Source: Ficedula albicollis (Eukaryota; Chordata; Aves; Passeriformes; Muscicapidae). From it: a stretch of DNA of 64,000 nt. The translations under genes were made by a program, and so were the position numbers. Shown here one piece after another: positions 11,101-30,402 of this stretch. A model generated the notes under the pieces. It did not search any database. It was given only the letters and a program-made list of their open reading frames with translations, and was not told where the DNA came from. The DNA lies in contig NC_021671.1 in assembly GCF_000247815.1 (NCBI RefSeq), positions 26,622,513 through 26,686,512 of the forward strand, given 5' to 3'. How positions within the stretch are numbered: the first letter of the stretch is position 1; each line of letters begins with the position of its first letter.

Positions 11101-14100
11101 TCCAGATAAGATTGTTGAGATACATGCTCTTGATTAAGGTCTCTATAAAAATTCATCCTGAACATTTCACCTGTCTTCAGAATACTCTGTAAAATGTTCT
11201 GGCATTGGCAATATGACTCTATGCTTCTTTCTTCTCTGAAATGTAGCTGAAAATACTGCAAGTTGTTAGAAATTCTGTATAGGATGATGCATTCTATGGA
11301 GAGCTCTCAGGACATGACTAAATAAGCTCCTGGGTTTCACTAAATTAAATCCTCTCAGTCTGCTGTAACTTCTGTAAATTGAGTAGAAGAAGAAATAAAT
11401 GAAGTTATTTAGGCATATGTGGTTTTGTTTTAATTCTCACAAACTTCATACGCATTAGGTATTTAGATAAATGAATTTTTGTTCTAAATTAAAATCCTCT
11501 AGTGTAAAAGACCCCATAGATATGTAATCTTGGCTTTTACAGTGACTCTGAAGTTATATATTCAAGGACGGGAAGAAAGTGATGTGTGGCAATGGAGCTG
11601 CCTTTACCCACATGGATTTCTTAGAGAGTTGAGAAGAAAAATAAGCTGTGTTACATAAATTACACCAGCAGAGCATATAATGTGATAAGGTATCTCTCAG
11701 TGGTTGTGCCCTGGTTGTAACTTGTTTGTTTAGCTGTGCCTGAGTGATTAGAGTAAGCACACAATGCTAATACATGCATGAGGTGAGCTACAAGTGGTTG
11801 TGGGACACTTACTGAAATTGAGCAAAGCACAGCATTTCATTTTCTTATGCTGGACAATGACTATTTTGGGGGAAAATAAATTCGGTTGAGGTGGAAAAAT
11901 GTTATGTTTTTGAATGTGTATTTATTTTGTCCCCCTCCCTGACCCAAGGGGAAAAAGATAATTTGTTTTAAGGTGTGATAGTTATAATCAAACATGTAAA
12001 TATTAAAAAGAAAAAAAACCCTGTTTTCTATTCAGGTACATGCCTACACTGTGAACTTTAAAAAAATGGTCCATTTCTCTCTCCCTCCCCTCTGTGCCTA
12101 TGTTTCCATTTCCATTTTCAAACCCTGTGGCATCTTAAGTTTTTGAATGTTCTTTGATCACTAGTCAGGAAGCACTTTGAAATGAAAGGATTTTGTTTTT
12201 ATCCTGCTTTACTGTTACACATGACAGAGGGTAAAAAATAATGTGTAAACTTGTTAAGATACTTGGCAGTGTGACCTTTATTGAGGTTGTTTTTGCTTAC
12301 ATAAAATGGAACAGGAAGGGATGAAGGTGTAGGTGGAGTCTTGTCTCTTACAGTGCTGCTTCTGTCTCACACAGTGGTTAGAGAGATTTGGAGACCTAGT
12401 TTTGAGGGTTCCCTTGCAATGAGAAGAAGAGTGGCTAGCCAGAATGGGATGCCCTTACTTAGCTACTGTCAGATGTTAAGCAGATTTTTAAAAAAATCCC
12501 ATGGTTGGTTACTGAGTTTTATCCAAGCATAATCCCTTTAAATGGCATGAGATTACACAGGAGGGAATGTAGCTTTGTAAAAACTACATTTATGTCACAA
12601 ACTTATTCTAATTCTTTGCAGAAATTAATGTATTGTTACTGCCCTAGCCTCTATTATGCTTTTTTGACAGGTGTTGGTATCAGGCCCAGTGCAAGTTACA
12701 GTGATAGTGTTGGTTGGATGCTAAAAAACCAAAATCAGTGCAGAAAAGGTCGGAATATATAGTGGAGGAGTAAAATGTTGGCTGTTTCCATCCTGTGGTG
12801 CATAAGGGAAGGAGAAATTACACTACTGGCTCTGATTAAAGAAAAGGAAAAAATAACTAAAACGCTGTGAAGAATATTAGTTTTTCTGTCCCCAGTCATG
12901 TGCACTCAGAGGAGTATTGTGTTCTCTTGTCAAGTGTAACTCTGCAGACATAAATAAAATAGAGGCTGGGACCAGTGAATTCATTTGGGGCAGAATGTTG
13001 GTAGTGTTGGTATTGCAGAGTGGAAGACTGCAGCAGTGCCTGAGCCATCTTGAGAACTGGGAGCAGATTGAGGTCTGCCCTCCTCATGCTGGGCTTGAAC
13101 TGGTTAGTCTAGGCAGATGGAGCTTGCTTGCAGCACTTCACTGATAGGGACCACGAAGCTTTTGGTGTTCTTGTTGGCACATCTTTCCTCCCCTAAAGTA
13201 GGATGAAATAGCCCAAATCACATCTTTTTATCTAGATTGTGCCCCACGGCGCAGTAATGGCAGAAACATGCAGGGGTGTTCTTGTAGCAGTAGGGTCAAA
13301 GTGCTTTAGTAAAGTTTATGTTCTGAAGGGAATAAATATTCTGTGGAGTAGCACAAAGTAGAGTGTTGCATGAAAATGAATTTGGCATAAACTGAAGACA
13401 TGACAGGAGAGAGAGAATGTGGGAATGTCAAGTAATTTGAGGGCATGTGAGTTAAAGTAGAAAGAAACAAAGTATTAGAAAGGATTGGGTAAATTGCCTT
13501 TTTACAGACAATAGGCATTTGTAAAGAATAAGCTAACTTCATTTTAGGGAGTTTGTGGTATCTTATGTACTACTTAGGGAAAGGTTATAAAAGCAATTGC
13601 TTCCACTGAGAGTAATTATTTGCTGGAAGGGTAATGTTAAAAAGCCTGTACTACCCTCATTCTCCACCCAAAGATGATCTGTTAAGTGAAGTCCATCTCG
13701 TTTTTCACTAGCCTCTAGACAATGCATTATCAAGTGTGGCTGGGGGCAGCTGAATGCGATTCTTTGATCACAGAGATGGACAGTGGTAACTTAGCTCCTG
13801 GTTTCACTCACCAGCAGGATACCATCTCTTCCCCTACTTGGGCAGATGCCTGTCAGCTTCGGATTTAATTATATGCTGAGCCATTTTCATTCTGCTTTCA
13901 GTGTTCATATAAGGGATACACATTGTGGCTGGGAGAAAAGTGGGGAGATGCAAAAATCTTCTGTGTGGGAAAAGCTGATGTCTGGCTCAGGTCACTCTCT
14001 TCCAGGGCTTTGAGAAATAAAGCCTCTGTGGAGTGGGCAAGGTGCCAGGGTTTTGTTGATGTTTCAAAAACCTGTGGACTTTTAAAGATGTGGTGTGCTG

Positions 14101-16929
14101 AATGGGGATGGTACCTCCTTGAAATGTTTAATGAAATATGCTCTGTTTGCAAAATACTCTAATGTTCTATTACCAAGGATAATAAATGACACTTAACTTA
14201 GCATAAACAAAGAAAGTGATTTCTTATGTGCAAGATCAGGATTTTCTTCTGTGTAATGCATTGTGCAATAAGCTAATTGCAACAAGACTGTTTCTTATTC
14301 CTCCTTATGAAGCAAGGCACTGCTTGGAGGCAGAATACCAGACATGATAGACAGCTGGACTAATTTGCTGTGTCTGATTCTGTGTTTCTGCAACAGGGAA
14401 TGGCCTTTACATTTTAAAAGCTAAATGTTGATTATGACTGTTCAGGCAAAATGATCAGAATGTATGATTCTTTTTTTCTGCCCTGTCTTTAAATCTGAAT
14501 TTGGACATGTGAGTGTCTCTGATGGATAACTGAATCAGCTGAACAGCTGGCAATATAAATGACTCTGTATGTTTCAGCAAAAACATCTCCCAGTTTCTTG
14601 TGCAGCTTAAGGGAAGAGAGGTATTTTTGCAGCCTTTAAGATAACAAAGAGCCAGAATTCCATGATCAGCCAGCTTAACAATGGTCATCTATCTGTATTA
14701 TGATAAATTCAGTGACAAGTATTTACTTTTATCCTTAAATAACTCTGGTTTCTCCTTTCATCCTTTTTGGTGCATGATTAATAAACATTTAGGTGTTGAG
14801 TGAACCTATAAGTCACTATAAATTTTAGGATAAGTCCAAAAGCTTGCACAGAGGATGAAGGCAAATTACCAGGTTTGTTGGAATGACATATTTTCATCAT
14901 TCAGTACAAAGAAAAGAATTTTAATTGTCCCATACAGAGTAGCATTATAGATGAATATATAAATGAGTGGCCATACATATTACATGATTTTAGGTTTTTT
15001 CACACTGAGTGTTTGATGGCAAATCTGCTTGAGTTTACAGCTTCATTCTAAGGAGGTGGGAGGAGTCCTGTCATTTGGAATTACTTGGTTGTATAGCAGA
15101 GCATGTATGTATTGCAGGCCTGGTGGCTGAGAGCATCAGTGTTCCCAGCTGGATAACTTCTGGGTCTAATAGTTTTTGTGCTGTTTGTCAGCTTAGATCT
15201 GACATGGGGTGGGTAGGCAGGGGATATTAACCAAAAGGGTTTTACTGTCATCCCTGAATGTGGTAAGGAGAATATTTTTTTCTTTGCTCATGTTTTGCAG
15301 TTTTAAGACTGTATTTTATTTTTAGATTAGCTTCTTTGAAGGAAGTTCCAGTGCAATACAGAGCAAATCCCCTTAAAGAGACTTGTATTTGTGTGCTCAT
15401 GGGACCTGAGCTGCTCTTCTTGGGCTGTTAGCTTGTGTTACCTCTGGCCTGCCAGGCTGTCCTGGTACTGGAGGTCAAAGGGTGACCTGCACCTGCAGTC
15501 AGCTTGCTTGGGATGACATCATCCATGGGCTCCAGCTGGGAGCTTGAGGAAGCCCTAAATTGCTCAGGAGAGGCTGGTACCACAGGGAGTGTTCTGCTTT
15601 TGATGGTGTTTTACTGCTCAGCTCTGCTGTCCATGGGAATTTTCCATAGCTGGCTCTTAGCTTGGCTGACTGGCCTTCTGGAAAGGTGTTTGAGACTTGC
15701 ATAATTTATTCTTAGTCTGAGGTATCAGGTAAACTAGAGTTAAATTATTCATGTCTCTTTATTAAAATGTGTTTGAAACAGGAGCTTGCTTTTAAAATAA
15801 AGATAGAGCCTTCAGTAGGTATGTTTTGGTGATGCTTCTGTGTTTTTGTTTGGGGCAGTTCAGTGACAATTTGCTGTTTTGTAGCTTGGATGCGAATTAC
15901 TCAAATGCTTATTTGACATTTGCTTATTAGGCAAGCCTGATTATTTAAAAACATACAAAAATAGACAAACTAAAATGTCCTGATAAACATAGTCTCACAA
16001 GCATTCTCAGTTGGTTGAGTGCACAGTCAAGTGTGAGAGATCAAAAAGAGATGCTATAAATCTTATTTGCTCTGTCTGCAGCATGCAGCATTGTTGCTTT
16101 TGATTGTCTCTCACCTCATGTTTGCCCCTGTGTGGTTGACTTAGAGAGGTCGTAGTGATGAGAAGGAAGGCTTTAGGGAGTGTGTTTTCTCTGCCTCTGT
16201 TCTGGGCCAGCACTTGGGTAACTCTTAGGACTGTTGTTTTGATCTTGCAGATTAATGTTGTCCTTCTAGAAAGAGCATTACTGAGGAATAGATTCCCTAT
16301 GGGTTATAGGAAGGATTTATTGTTATGAAGAACCCTGTTCTCAAGTGCATAAGCATTTTTATCTTATAGTTCATTAATAGCAAAAGATCATTTATTTTAG
16401 AAGATGATTTTCTGGGCATAAGGTAAGTCACTTCAGTAGTATAGTGTTTTGAATCTTTACTTGAGGCTGAGTGTAATGTCTCACCTCTGGAGTGTTCAGC
16501 TTTTGATTGGTCACTTGCTTTCACTGAATTCATTAAATCGATATTAAAACTTAGCACTCCTTTTGTTTGAAAGTGTGCACATGGTTTGGAAATGCCTGTT
16601 ACTGATTTTTTTGCTTTTTTTTTTAAATTACAGTCTATGACAACATCTTGTTTTTCAAAAATAATTTTGGAAAAGCAGATTTTATTAACTGACTTTCTGA
16701 TTCCAGGAAAAAGAATGGGAGTGTTTCTGCTTGCCTTCAGTGAGGCTAAGGTTTCATTCATTGTGAACATATTGATTCTTTACCAATAATTTCAAGTACA
16801 ATTATTATGTTTCTCACTGAATCACCATTTTCACTGTATCTTGATAAATATTTTAAAGCAGTTTGTTTGACCTCTAGTGTTGAGCTGAGAAATTGCACCC
16901 TACTGACCCCAAAATATCTTCTATTTCAG
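8135..16929 (+). other. ARHGEF7: Intron after the SH3 exon (8.8 kb)
   Basis: AT-rich with T runs near 8989-9000 and 10983-10995. A modestly GC-richer patch lies at about 15400-15660, without CpG enrichment or a recognised element. A 157-codon minus-strand ORF at 16297-16770 resembles no known protein. No tRNA, snoRNA or complete transposon seen. Confidence 0.75.
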
Positions 16930-17018
16930 AAAAACCAGTCTCACCCAAATCAGGTACATTGAAGAGTCCGCCTAAAGGCTTTGATACATCTGCAATTAAC
17001 AAAAGTTATTACAATGTG
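16930..17018 (+). CDS. ARHGEF7: ARHGEF7 exon: SH3-DH linker
   Basis: 89 nt, entered in phase 1, ending in phase 0. Short-form residues 67-96: EKPVSPKSGTLKSPPKGFD followed by the Ile-Asn-Lys-Ser-Tyr-Tyr stretch that opens the DH domain. The SPKSGT and LKSPP stretches are Ser/Pro-rich, as in mammals. Acceptor TTTCAG, donor GTG|GTGAGT. Confidence 0.97.
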
Positions 17019-20000
17019 GTGAGTGATCATTTCTTCCTCTGTGTGAACTGTTATGTACAGTAGAATGTCATTTAACTAAATGCTGTTATCTCCACAAAAA
17101 ACAAAAGGTAGTCTTGCCGGGAGGTACCAAAACTAGATGAGGTATTGGTGGATTTCATATAAACGAGATCATTATTAGTTTAATAGAATATCACATATGT
17201 GGATTCTTAAACATGGTGCAAAAATTATAGTCTAAAGTAAGTGAATAATTGCCATTTATATAATATTATGCTAATTTTACTTGTTTTGCTAGTTGATTTC
17301 CTTTTTTCTTTCCCATCCCCCCACATGTGCCGTCAATGTTTCCCAATCTCTGAAATTCTGAAATTCTGCTGTGTTAAATTAAGTATCTTTTTTGTCTGTT
17401 TTGTTGAATAAGAGATGGTTTCAAAACGTTCAATTTGCTTACTTTATACTCATGCTTGTAAAGCAACTCTGTTCTTGGCTTAAGGAACCTCTCCCTTACG
17501 CTGCTGGATACATTTCATAGCAAGGCAGTACAGGCAGAGTGAGCCTTTATCCCACTCCCAGGAATTCTTAACCTGATACTCAGACCTCTTTTTTAGATGT
17601 GTGTAAGAAACATACCCAACTCCTTCTTTAAGCATGTTGTAGCCATGTTAAGAATAATTTATTTATTGAGTAGATACATTGGGAAGCAAAAAAGCATCTT
17701 ATTGTTTTTGTCAAGCACTGCTCCCTGCTGGTGTAAAACCAAACCACAACCTTTCTTTCCCTTTTCTTCCAAGCAGCTGTTTCATTTTATGTTTTCATTT
17801 TATATATCAGTTGTTAGAAAGGATAATAATGCATCATTTTCTATTTTTGTCTTGTGTGGTTGTGGCATGAATAGCACCTGGAAGAGCAGAGGTGTTTTGT
17901 CTTTAGTCCCTAATTGAAAGCTATGAAGCAACCTCCTGCTCCTCCACCTGGCTCTGTTCCTGCCTCTGTCAGTGGCTGCAATTCTGTGGTGAAGGGAGGG
18001 CTGCAGTTCTTTGTCCACTGCATCCCACAACTGCTGGTTACAATGGAAAGTATCCGTGCAGGCAACCCCTTCCCTCAAACTGCAGGAAGTAATGATCTTG
18101 CTGTGGTATTTGTGACAAAATAGTGGATTGATTTCATTTATTTTTGTTTTCATTGTATCTCTTTATAATGTTTTCTGGTTTTTTATTTAAGTTTTTGTGG
18201 TGTGTAGATGCAAATTTGAGAGGTGAAAGTGTACTTAAGTGAAAATAAGAGAATGTAAATGTTGAATTTGTTCGGGCACCTAAGTTATTCCATACAATTT
18301 TGATATATCACCTTTGATTTGTGATTTTTATAATTGTTCCCTGGATAACCTGTTCTAATTGTGGAGGCTCAAGCTGTTATACTTTGGAAAATATAGCTGT
18401 GGCTGGCTTTTAAAGTAGTTTAATTATAAAACAAACAATCAAAAAAACCTCAAACTCCAGTGACCATCATATAGCTACTCCTAGGATTAGTTTATTTTTT
18501 GTTTAGCTCAGGTGCAACTTTCTTGGTACAATTAACCTGATGTTATGAGATGGCAACTGTTTTGACTGCTAGTTACTTAATAACCATTCATGACATTGTA
18601 GGGGATGAAAATCACCAGTTCATAATAACAATATACAGGTACGCTGTAAATGACAGCACTGACCCCAGACTGCTGTTCTTAAGTCTGTCTGCAATGAGTT
18701 GGATATTTGCCTTATTTTCACATTTTTCCACAGTGTGGCAAATACCCCTACTTTTTTTTTTTTTTAAGTCACCATTTTTTTCTTCTGGTTTAGAAAATGA
18801 GAGGCTGTGCCCATTGTTTCAGAGAAGTAAGACTGTACTGCTGTCTGAAACCTAAATTGAACATGTTGACATTTAGATTTTCTTGAAATACATTTTGTGC
18901 TTCTGATGACAATATATCTATTAAACATTTTCAATTATTATTAAATATGTATGGTTTTTACATGCTTTACATGTAGATAAGACAAACAGCAAACCTGTTC
19001 ACTGAAGTGAACTTCTGAGTTGAATTTTTGTTCTGTCTCTTAATACCTAAGCTGTAGACATGGGACTTCCCTGTGCTATGTATTATTGGGCTGTACTGAT
19101 AATAAAGTTGAGGAAAAAGCAGAAGAGCTCCAAAAAAGCTTTTGGTGCTGAAAGGATGTAGCTCAAGTGAAGGAGTAAATGTTAAAATCTGTGTTTAGGG
19201 CTTTCTTGGCTACCAAGCTTGAGTTTAAAGTGCTAGTACTCTGGGTCTATCTACTATTTTGGGGTTGTGGCTGTCCCCACATGGGGATGTGCTGAGACTC
19301 TACTGTCCTCACAGTTATTTATTGCTGTTTACCCTAGGGAAGGTTTTGTGCAGGCAGCACCTGAGGGTACATTTATTGGACTGAGGACAAAATCAAAGGG
19401 CAGCTCAGAAAATGGTGGGAGAGACTCCCTTTCCAGGAGGAGGACTGGGATAAGCTAAGGAAAAAGTACTTGATGTAAAGAGGAGACTGCTTTCACCACC
19501 TTCCTCTGCTCTTTGCCCCCTTGTAAACATATTCTCTATTTCTGTGGATTCACAGCTCTGTCTGGAGTTTGAGAGACAAATCACATGCCTTCTAGTCTCA
19601 GCATGCTTAATTAGTTGCTCCTTGCACTATGTGTTGCTGAGAGGACAGACATTTGTTATGTATGTACGTTTGGCCTGGCTCAGGAATTCAGGTTAGTAGA
19701 GAATGCTGAGGTTTTGTCCTCCATAAAATGGTCCAAGTCTGTAGTAGTGTGTAATATGAACCAGACTTGTGATGAAGCATTTTTCATGTAGGAGTAATTT
19801 AGTATTCTATTACTGAAGAAGTAGGTGTATTGTTGCAAGTTATTCCCTGAAGACAAAGCAGGCGTTACTCTGAGTTTTATTTTTACTTCAGATCCCTTGA
19901 GAGTTTATAACTTTGTATCCAGAATAAAATCAGGTTCTCTCCATTTACATTTACTTTGAGGTTAGGTAGCTGTTCTAAATGCAGGTGAAGAAATGGGCAA

Positions 20001-23000
20001 TTTTCTCCAGAGTTTTATTTGGGTGACCTTGTTTCTTTTTAAGTGTTTGAGAAGTAGTAGCAAATAAACACTCCTTTTGTGGCCATGCTTTTAAATTTGG
20101 ATCAAGTTGTCTATAGAAGTCCATAGAGGTTTTTGAGAACCCTCAAGATATGGTATACTTGTGCAGTGCTTTACATTGCCCCTCTCAAGGGCCTGTTTTA
20201 AGGAGTTCATTGTGCAAATTCTCATGATCCAGGAAAATGAAATACTGATGACGATTTTGCTCAACTATATGATATTTTGGTTAAGTGCCATACTAATATA
20301 ATAAAATGTGAACATGCTACAGGATCATGCCCAAGTGTATCTCTGAACTCTGCCTTTTCTCCCACCAATTTGGAAGGTGTTCATCTTTATGTAGGTAATT
20401 TTAAATCCATTTTTGGGTGGTAGTTATAGCCTTAGGGAGAAGGCTGAGGTTTTGTGTGACAGAATTGTTAACCGTGCTTGAATTTTGTGTGCCATGTGAT
20501 TGAGAGAGCTGGTGCTGTGTGAGCTCAGTTGTCTGTGCCTGCCATTCAGCAGCATTAGGGCTGCAAAGGCTGTGCCACTTCAATGCTGCTCTTCTGTCCT
20601 CGGTCGGATCTGTGCAAATGTTGTGGTGGAGTTGTGGAAACAAGGTCTTCGAGGTCTCATGGGGTCTTGCAGCAGCCAGAATGCTCAGAAAGCAGGAAAG
20701 GGAAGAAAGGTGATTATTAGATCATGCGGACGAGATGTGGATATGAGGAATGTAAGGGATTTCTGGTGCCAAAATACTGAGTTGCAGTAATGACTACTTG
20801 TCACTTCAAAGCACAGTCCAAGAGTTTAATCCTCATAGCTTCTCAGTGAGGTAGGTAAGTCAAGCTGGAAGACTGCAAGATATCACAGAAATTGTGTTTT
20901 AGAGCTATGTAAGCAAGATTATTATTTAAAAGATATTTTAAAAGTAAAAAAAATGTTGTATGCAGTGATAACTGTACTTGTTAAAAAGAAAGGGTGATGG
21001 ATTTAATGTATTCCAGGGACTGTTGAAACTGTATATCTCAAATATTGTGTAACACGTGAACTACTAGAATAAAACTATGTGTAAGTGCATACGGTACTCT
21101 GCACAGGTTTTGTAGCATAGTTTTATTTACAGTGGCATTAATTTTCCATTTTCCACTAATTGTCAGGTTACTAATTCTAGTTTTGAAGCTTTCTTGTTAT
21201 TACCTCCCCCTGCACTTATGTTTTTTTCCTCTAATCCTATGTTCTCCATATGGCAAAGAAAATCCCCAAAGAAAAATCCAAACCAGCACAAGGAAAATAA
21301 GGAAATGTGTCCAACACAAAACTAGTTTTATTTCAAGCTTTTCAGGCATCTGTTTATAGCACAGAATGGAAATAGTCTTTGAGAAAACGGGATAGTGGTG
21401 CAGTCTTTCGAGATGTTTAGCAAATTTGTTTATTTTTATCTTTGAGTGTCTTTTAATAATGTTTGGTTCTTCATCAGGGTACTGTGTTTTTGTCCCTGGC
21501 TTTTGGTCTCCTGTTCCCTACTAATTTTTCCCTGCCGCTGTAATGACTTTGGGCAGGAGATTTTTGTTGGAAAAACCATATTAAAAAAGATTGGTTTTGC
21601 AGTTAATTTTGAACCTCATGGAGGTTCAAAGTGCTTTTATATTACCATTTGAACTATTTGCTTTCTTTGTTTTGTATATATAAAAGAGAATATGGAATTA
21701 TTTAGTGCTGTGATTGGCAGAGCACTATTTCCCTGGTCTAAATAGTAAAAAAATTTCCTTAGCTTTTTTAAAATTTGTGTACCCACATTGTACTTTATGC
21801 TGTAATTTCCCAGTTAGTAGCCGTAACTTTCCCTGTGACATTCTTCTGTCACAGTGTTTAGCAGAGAATGGAGACATTTTAATCTTCAGTTCAGGATTCA
21901 GACTTGCAACAAAAGAATGGACTCAAAAATGGTTTCTCTCTCTCTCTCCCCAAATGAATAGAAGCATTCAAGGAATAAGCAGAATCAATGACACCAATGA
22001 AAGGAACAGTGAATTCTTCATTGACATACTGAACTATTTAAAGTTATTTCATCAGGTTTGCATTTAGGAATGAATGGCTTTTTTTATTTCCTAAGAAGGA
22101 GTATTGACTACAACAGTGAATAATGCACTCAATTACAGTCATTCCTATAAATGCTGAAATGAGATATTGCTGTAGGCTTGATAAATATGGCATGTAACAA
22201 AATGAGGTTTGTGGTGTGCCTTATGACCAGTGAATAGCAGTAAGTTTTCAAATTTAATTCTGATGATTCTCTTGCTAAATAACTTTTTGGAGGCAAAAAA
22301 TAAGTTGCTTTCTAAAAGCACAGTAGAATCTGATGTGATTATATTGGAGGATATCCTAAAGCAGGCTCCCAAGAAATGGCCCACTAAAATGTTTTCCTTT
22401 ACATACTTGGGGTTATTCTAGTTGTTTGATTTATATTCAGCCAAAACCTAAGTGTGTGCTACCTGGCTTTGCATCAGTCTATTGTAGTTTTCTTATGGTG
22501 ATGTACTCAGAGTGTAAGGTTAGGAAGCACTATTTAAAAATAATGTAATGGTGCTAATTGTATTGGTAAGTGAAGTTGGGGATTACTTGGTCTTTGTAAA
22601 TCTGTTAATGTTCAGGTGTTCTAGAACATTTAGTGTATCTGAACACTCCACTAGCAACATTAGTTGTAACATGTTGTAACTGAGAAAATGACACTGTTTC
22701 TCTTGCAGCTTCTATTGTGCTTTACCGTCCTCTGATGATCTGTTCAGAAGTACATAGGGGGAATAATTACCCCTGGCTTTGGAAGAAAGCTCTGTGTAAC
22801 TCAAATTTTGCAGCAAAATGTGTAGTGATAATCCTGTTAGTTTACCTTTTTTTTTGTATGTCGCTAAAGGATGGCTCATCTTGTGTGTAGTGATTTTTTT
22901 TTTCCCCTCTGAATTTCATAGATATATAGTATTCAGTGTTTTCTTGCTGATATTTGCACTTTTCAAGTAGGAACTCTCATTAAGTTTTCTCATGCTAGAT

Positions 23001-23074
23001 AAATCTTAGTATGCTTTAAAACTGGTATTGACATATGTTTAAAAGTACCACTTAGCAATTGTCATTTATTGTAG
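17019..23074 (+). other. ARHGEF7: Intron within the start of DH (6.1 kb)
   Basis: AT-rich. It includes a T14 run at 18752-18765 and a perfect 10-bp inverted repeat at 21608-21630 (separate entry). Small ORFs around 17600-18150, 20400-20790 and 21714-22067 show no recognised domains. Confidence 0.75.
21608..21630. repeat. Perfect 10-bp inverted repeat, 3-nt loop
   Basis: Arms TTTGAACCTC and GAGGTTCAAA separated by ATG, so transcribed RNA could form a short 10-bp hairpin. It is too short for a pre-miRNA and I recognise no element family. Confidence 0.7.
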
Positions 23075-23169
23075 GTGCTACAAAATATATTAGAAACAGA
23101 AAATGAATATGCTAAGGAGCTACAAACAATGCTTTCAAACTACCTACGACCATTGCAAGCCAGTGAAAA
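23075..23169 (+). CDS. ARHGEF7: ARHGEF7 exon: DH domain, first conserved helix
   Basis: 95 nt, entered in phase 0, leaving two bases of a Lys codon. Short-form residues 97-127: [17 protein letters not shown] and then YLRPLQASE. This is the first DH conserved region, whose acidic residues contact the GTPase switch regions in Dbl-family proteins. Acceptor TTGTAG; donor AAAA|GTATGTGAG. Confidence 0.97.
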
Positions 23170-23438
23170 GTATGTGAGTTTATCCGGTGTTTCAAATTAA
23201 ACTTGGGATGTCTTATGTATTGGGGAGGGTTAATGTGGTCAAAATGTCAGTGTGAATTTACCTCTGAACTGTCATTCTGAGGAAAGGATTGCTTTTATTC
23301 ATTTTGCTTGCTGACTGAAACAGTCTGGTCCTTGATCTAAGAACCAGCTGGCATTTTCTTTTAATGCAATAGATAGTATTAATGCACAATTAGTCAATAA
23401 CTGCAAGCCTAAACATGTTTTATTTGCTTTGGCTCCAG
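23170..23438 (+). other. ARHGEF7: Short intron (269 nt) in DH
   Basis: Shortest intron in the window, bordered by GTATGT and CTCCAG. No other features. Confidence 0.9.
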
Positions 23439-23534
23439 GTTAACTTTGACAAATACTTCATATTTAATGGGAAACCTGGAAGAAATAAGTTCTTTCCAGC
23501 AAATGCTTGTACAGTCTTTAGAAGAATGCACCAA
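23439..23534 (+). CDS. ARHGEF7: ARHGEF7 exon: DH domain
   Basis: 96 nt. The first base completes Lys128; 31 codons and two bases follow. It encodes LTLTNTSYLMGNLEEISSFQ and then QMLVQSLEECT. Compared with mammals, the start is the more variable part (LTLTNTS against LSSANIS), while MGNLEEI and the MLVQSLEEC helix are unchanged. Acceptor CTCCAG, donor CCAA|GTAAGT. Confidence 0.97.
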
Positions 23535-30279
<6,745 letters not shown>

Positions 30280-30402
30280 GTTGCCTGAAGCTCAGCAGAG
30301 GGTTGGAGGATGTTTTCTAAATTTGATGCCACAAATGAAAAGCTTATACCTTACTTATTGTGCCAACCACCCATCAGCAGTTAATGTTCTTACAGAACAC
30401 AG
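30280..30402 (+). CDS. ARHGEF7: ARHGEF7 exon: DH domain, middle helices
   Basis: 123 nt. The first base completes Lys160 and two bases of Ser201 are left at the end. It encodes [20 protein letters not shown] and then [19 protein letters not shown], identical to mammals apart from one residue (S for T). This is the Dbl-family segment in which a helix carries the YCANHP-type motif. Acceptor TTTTTAG, donor CAG|GTATGT. Confidence 0.97.

Noticed and set aside
16297..16770. 157-codon minus-strand ORF
   Set aside because: No recognisable domain, low-complexity composition, wholly intronic and antisense to the gene.
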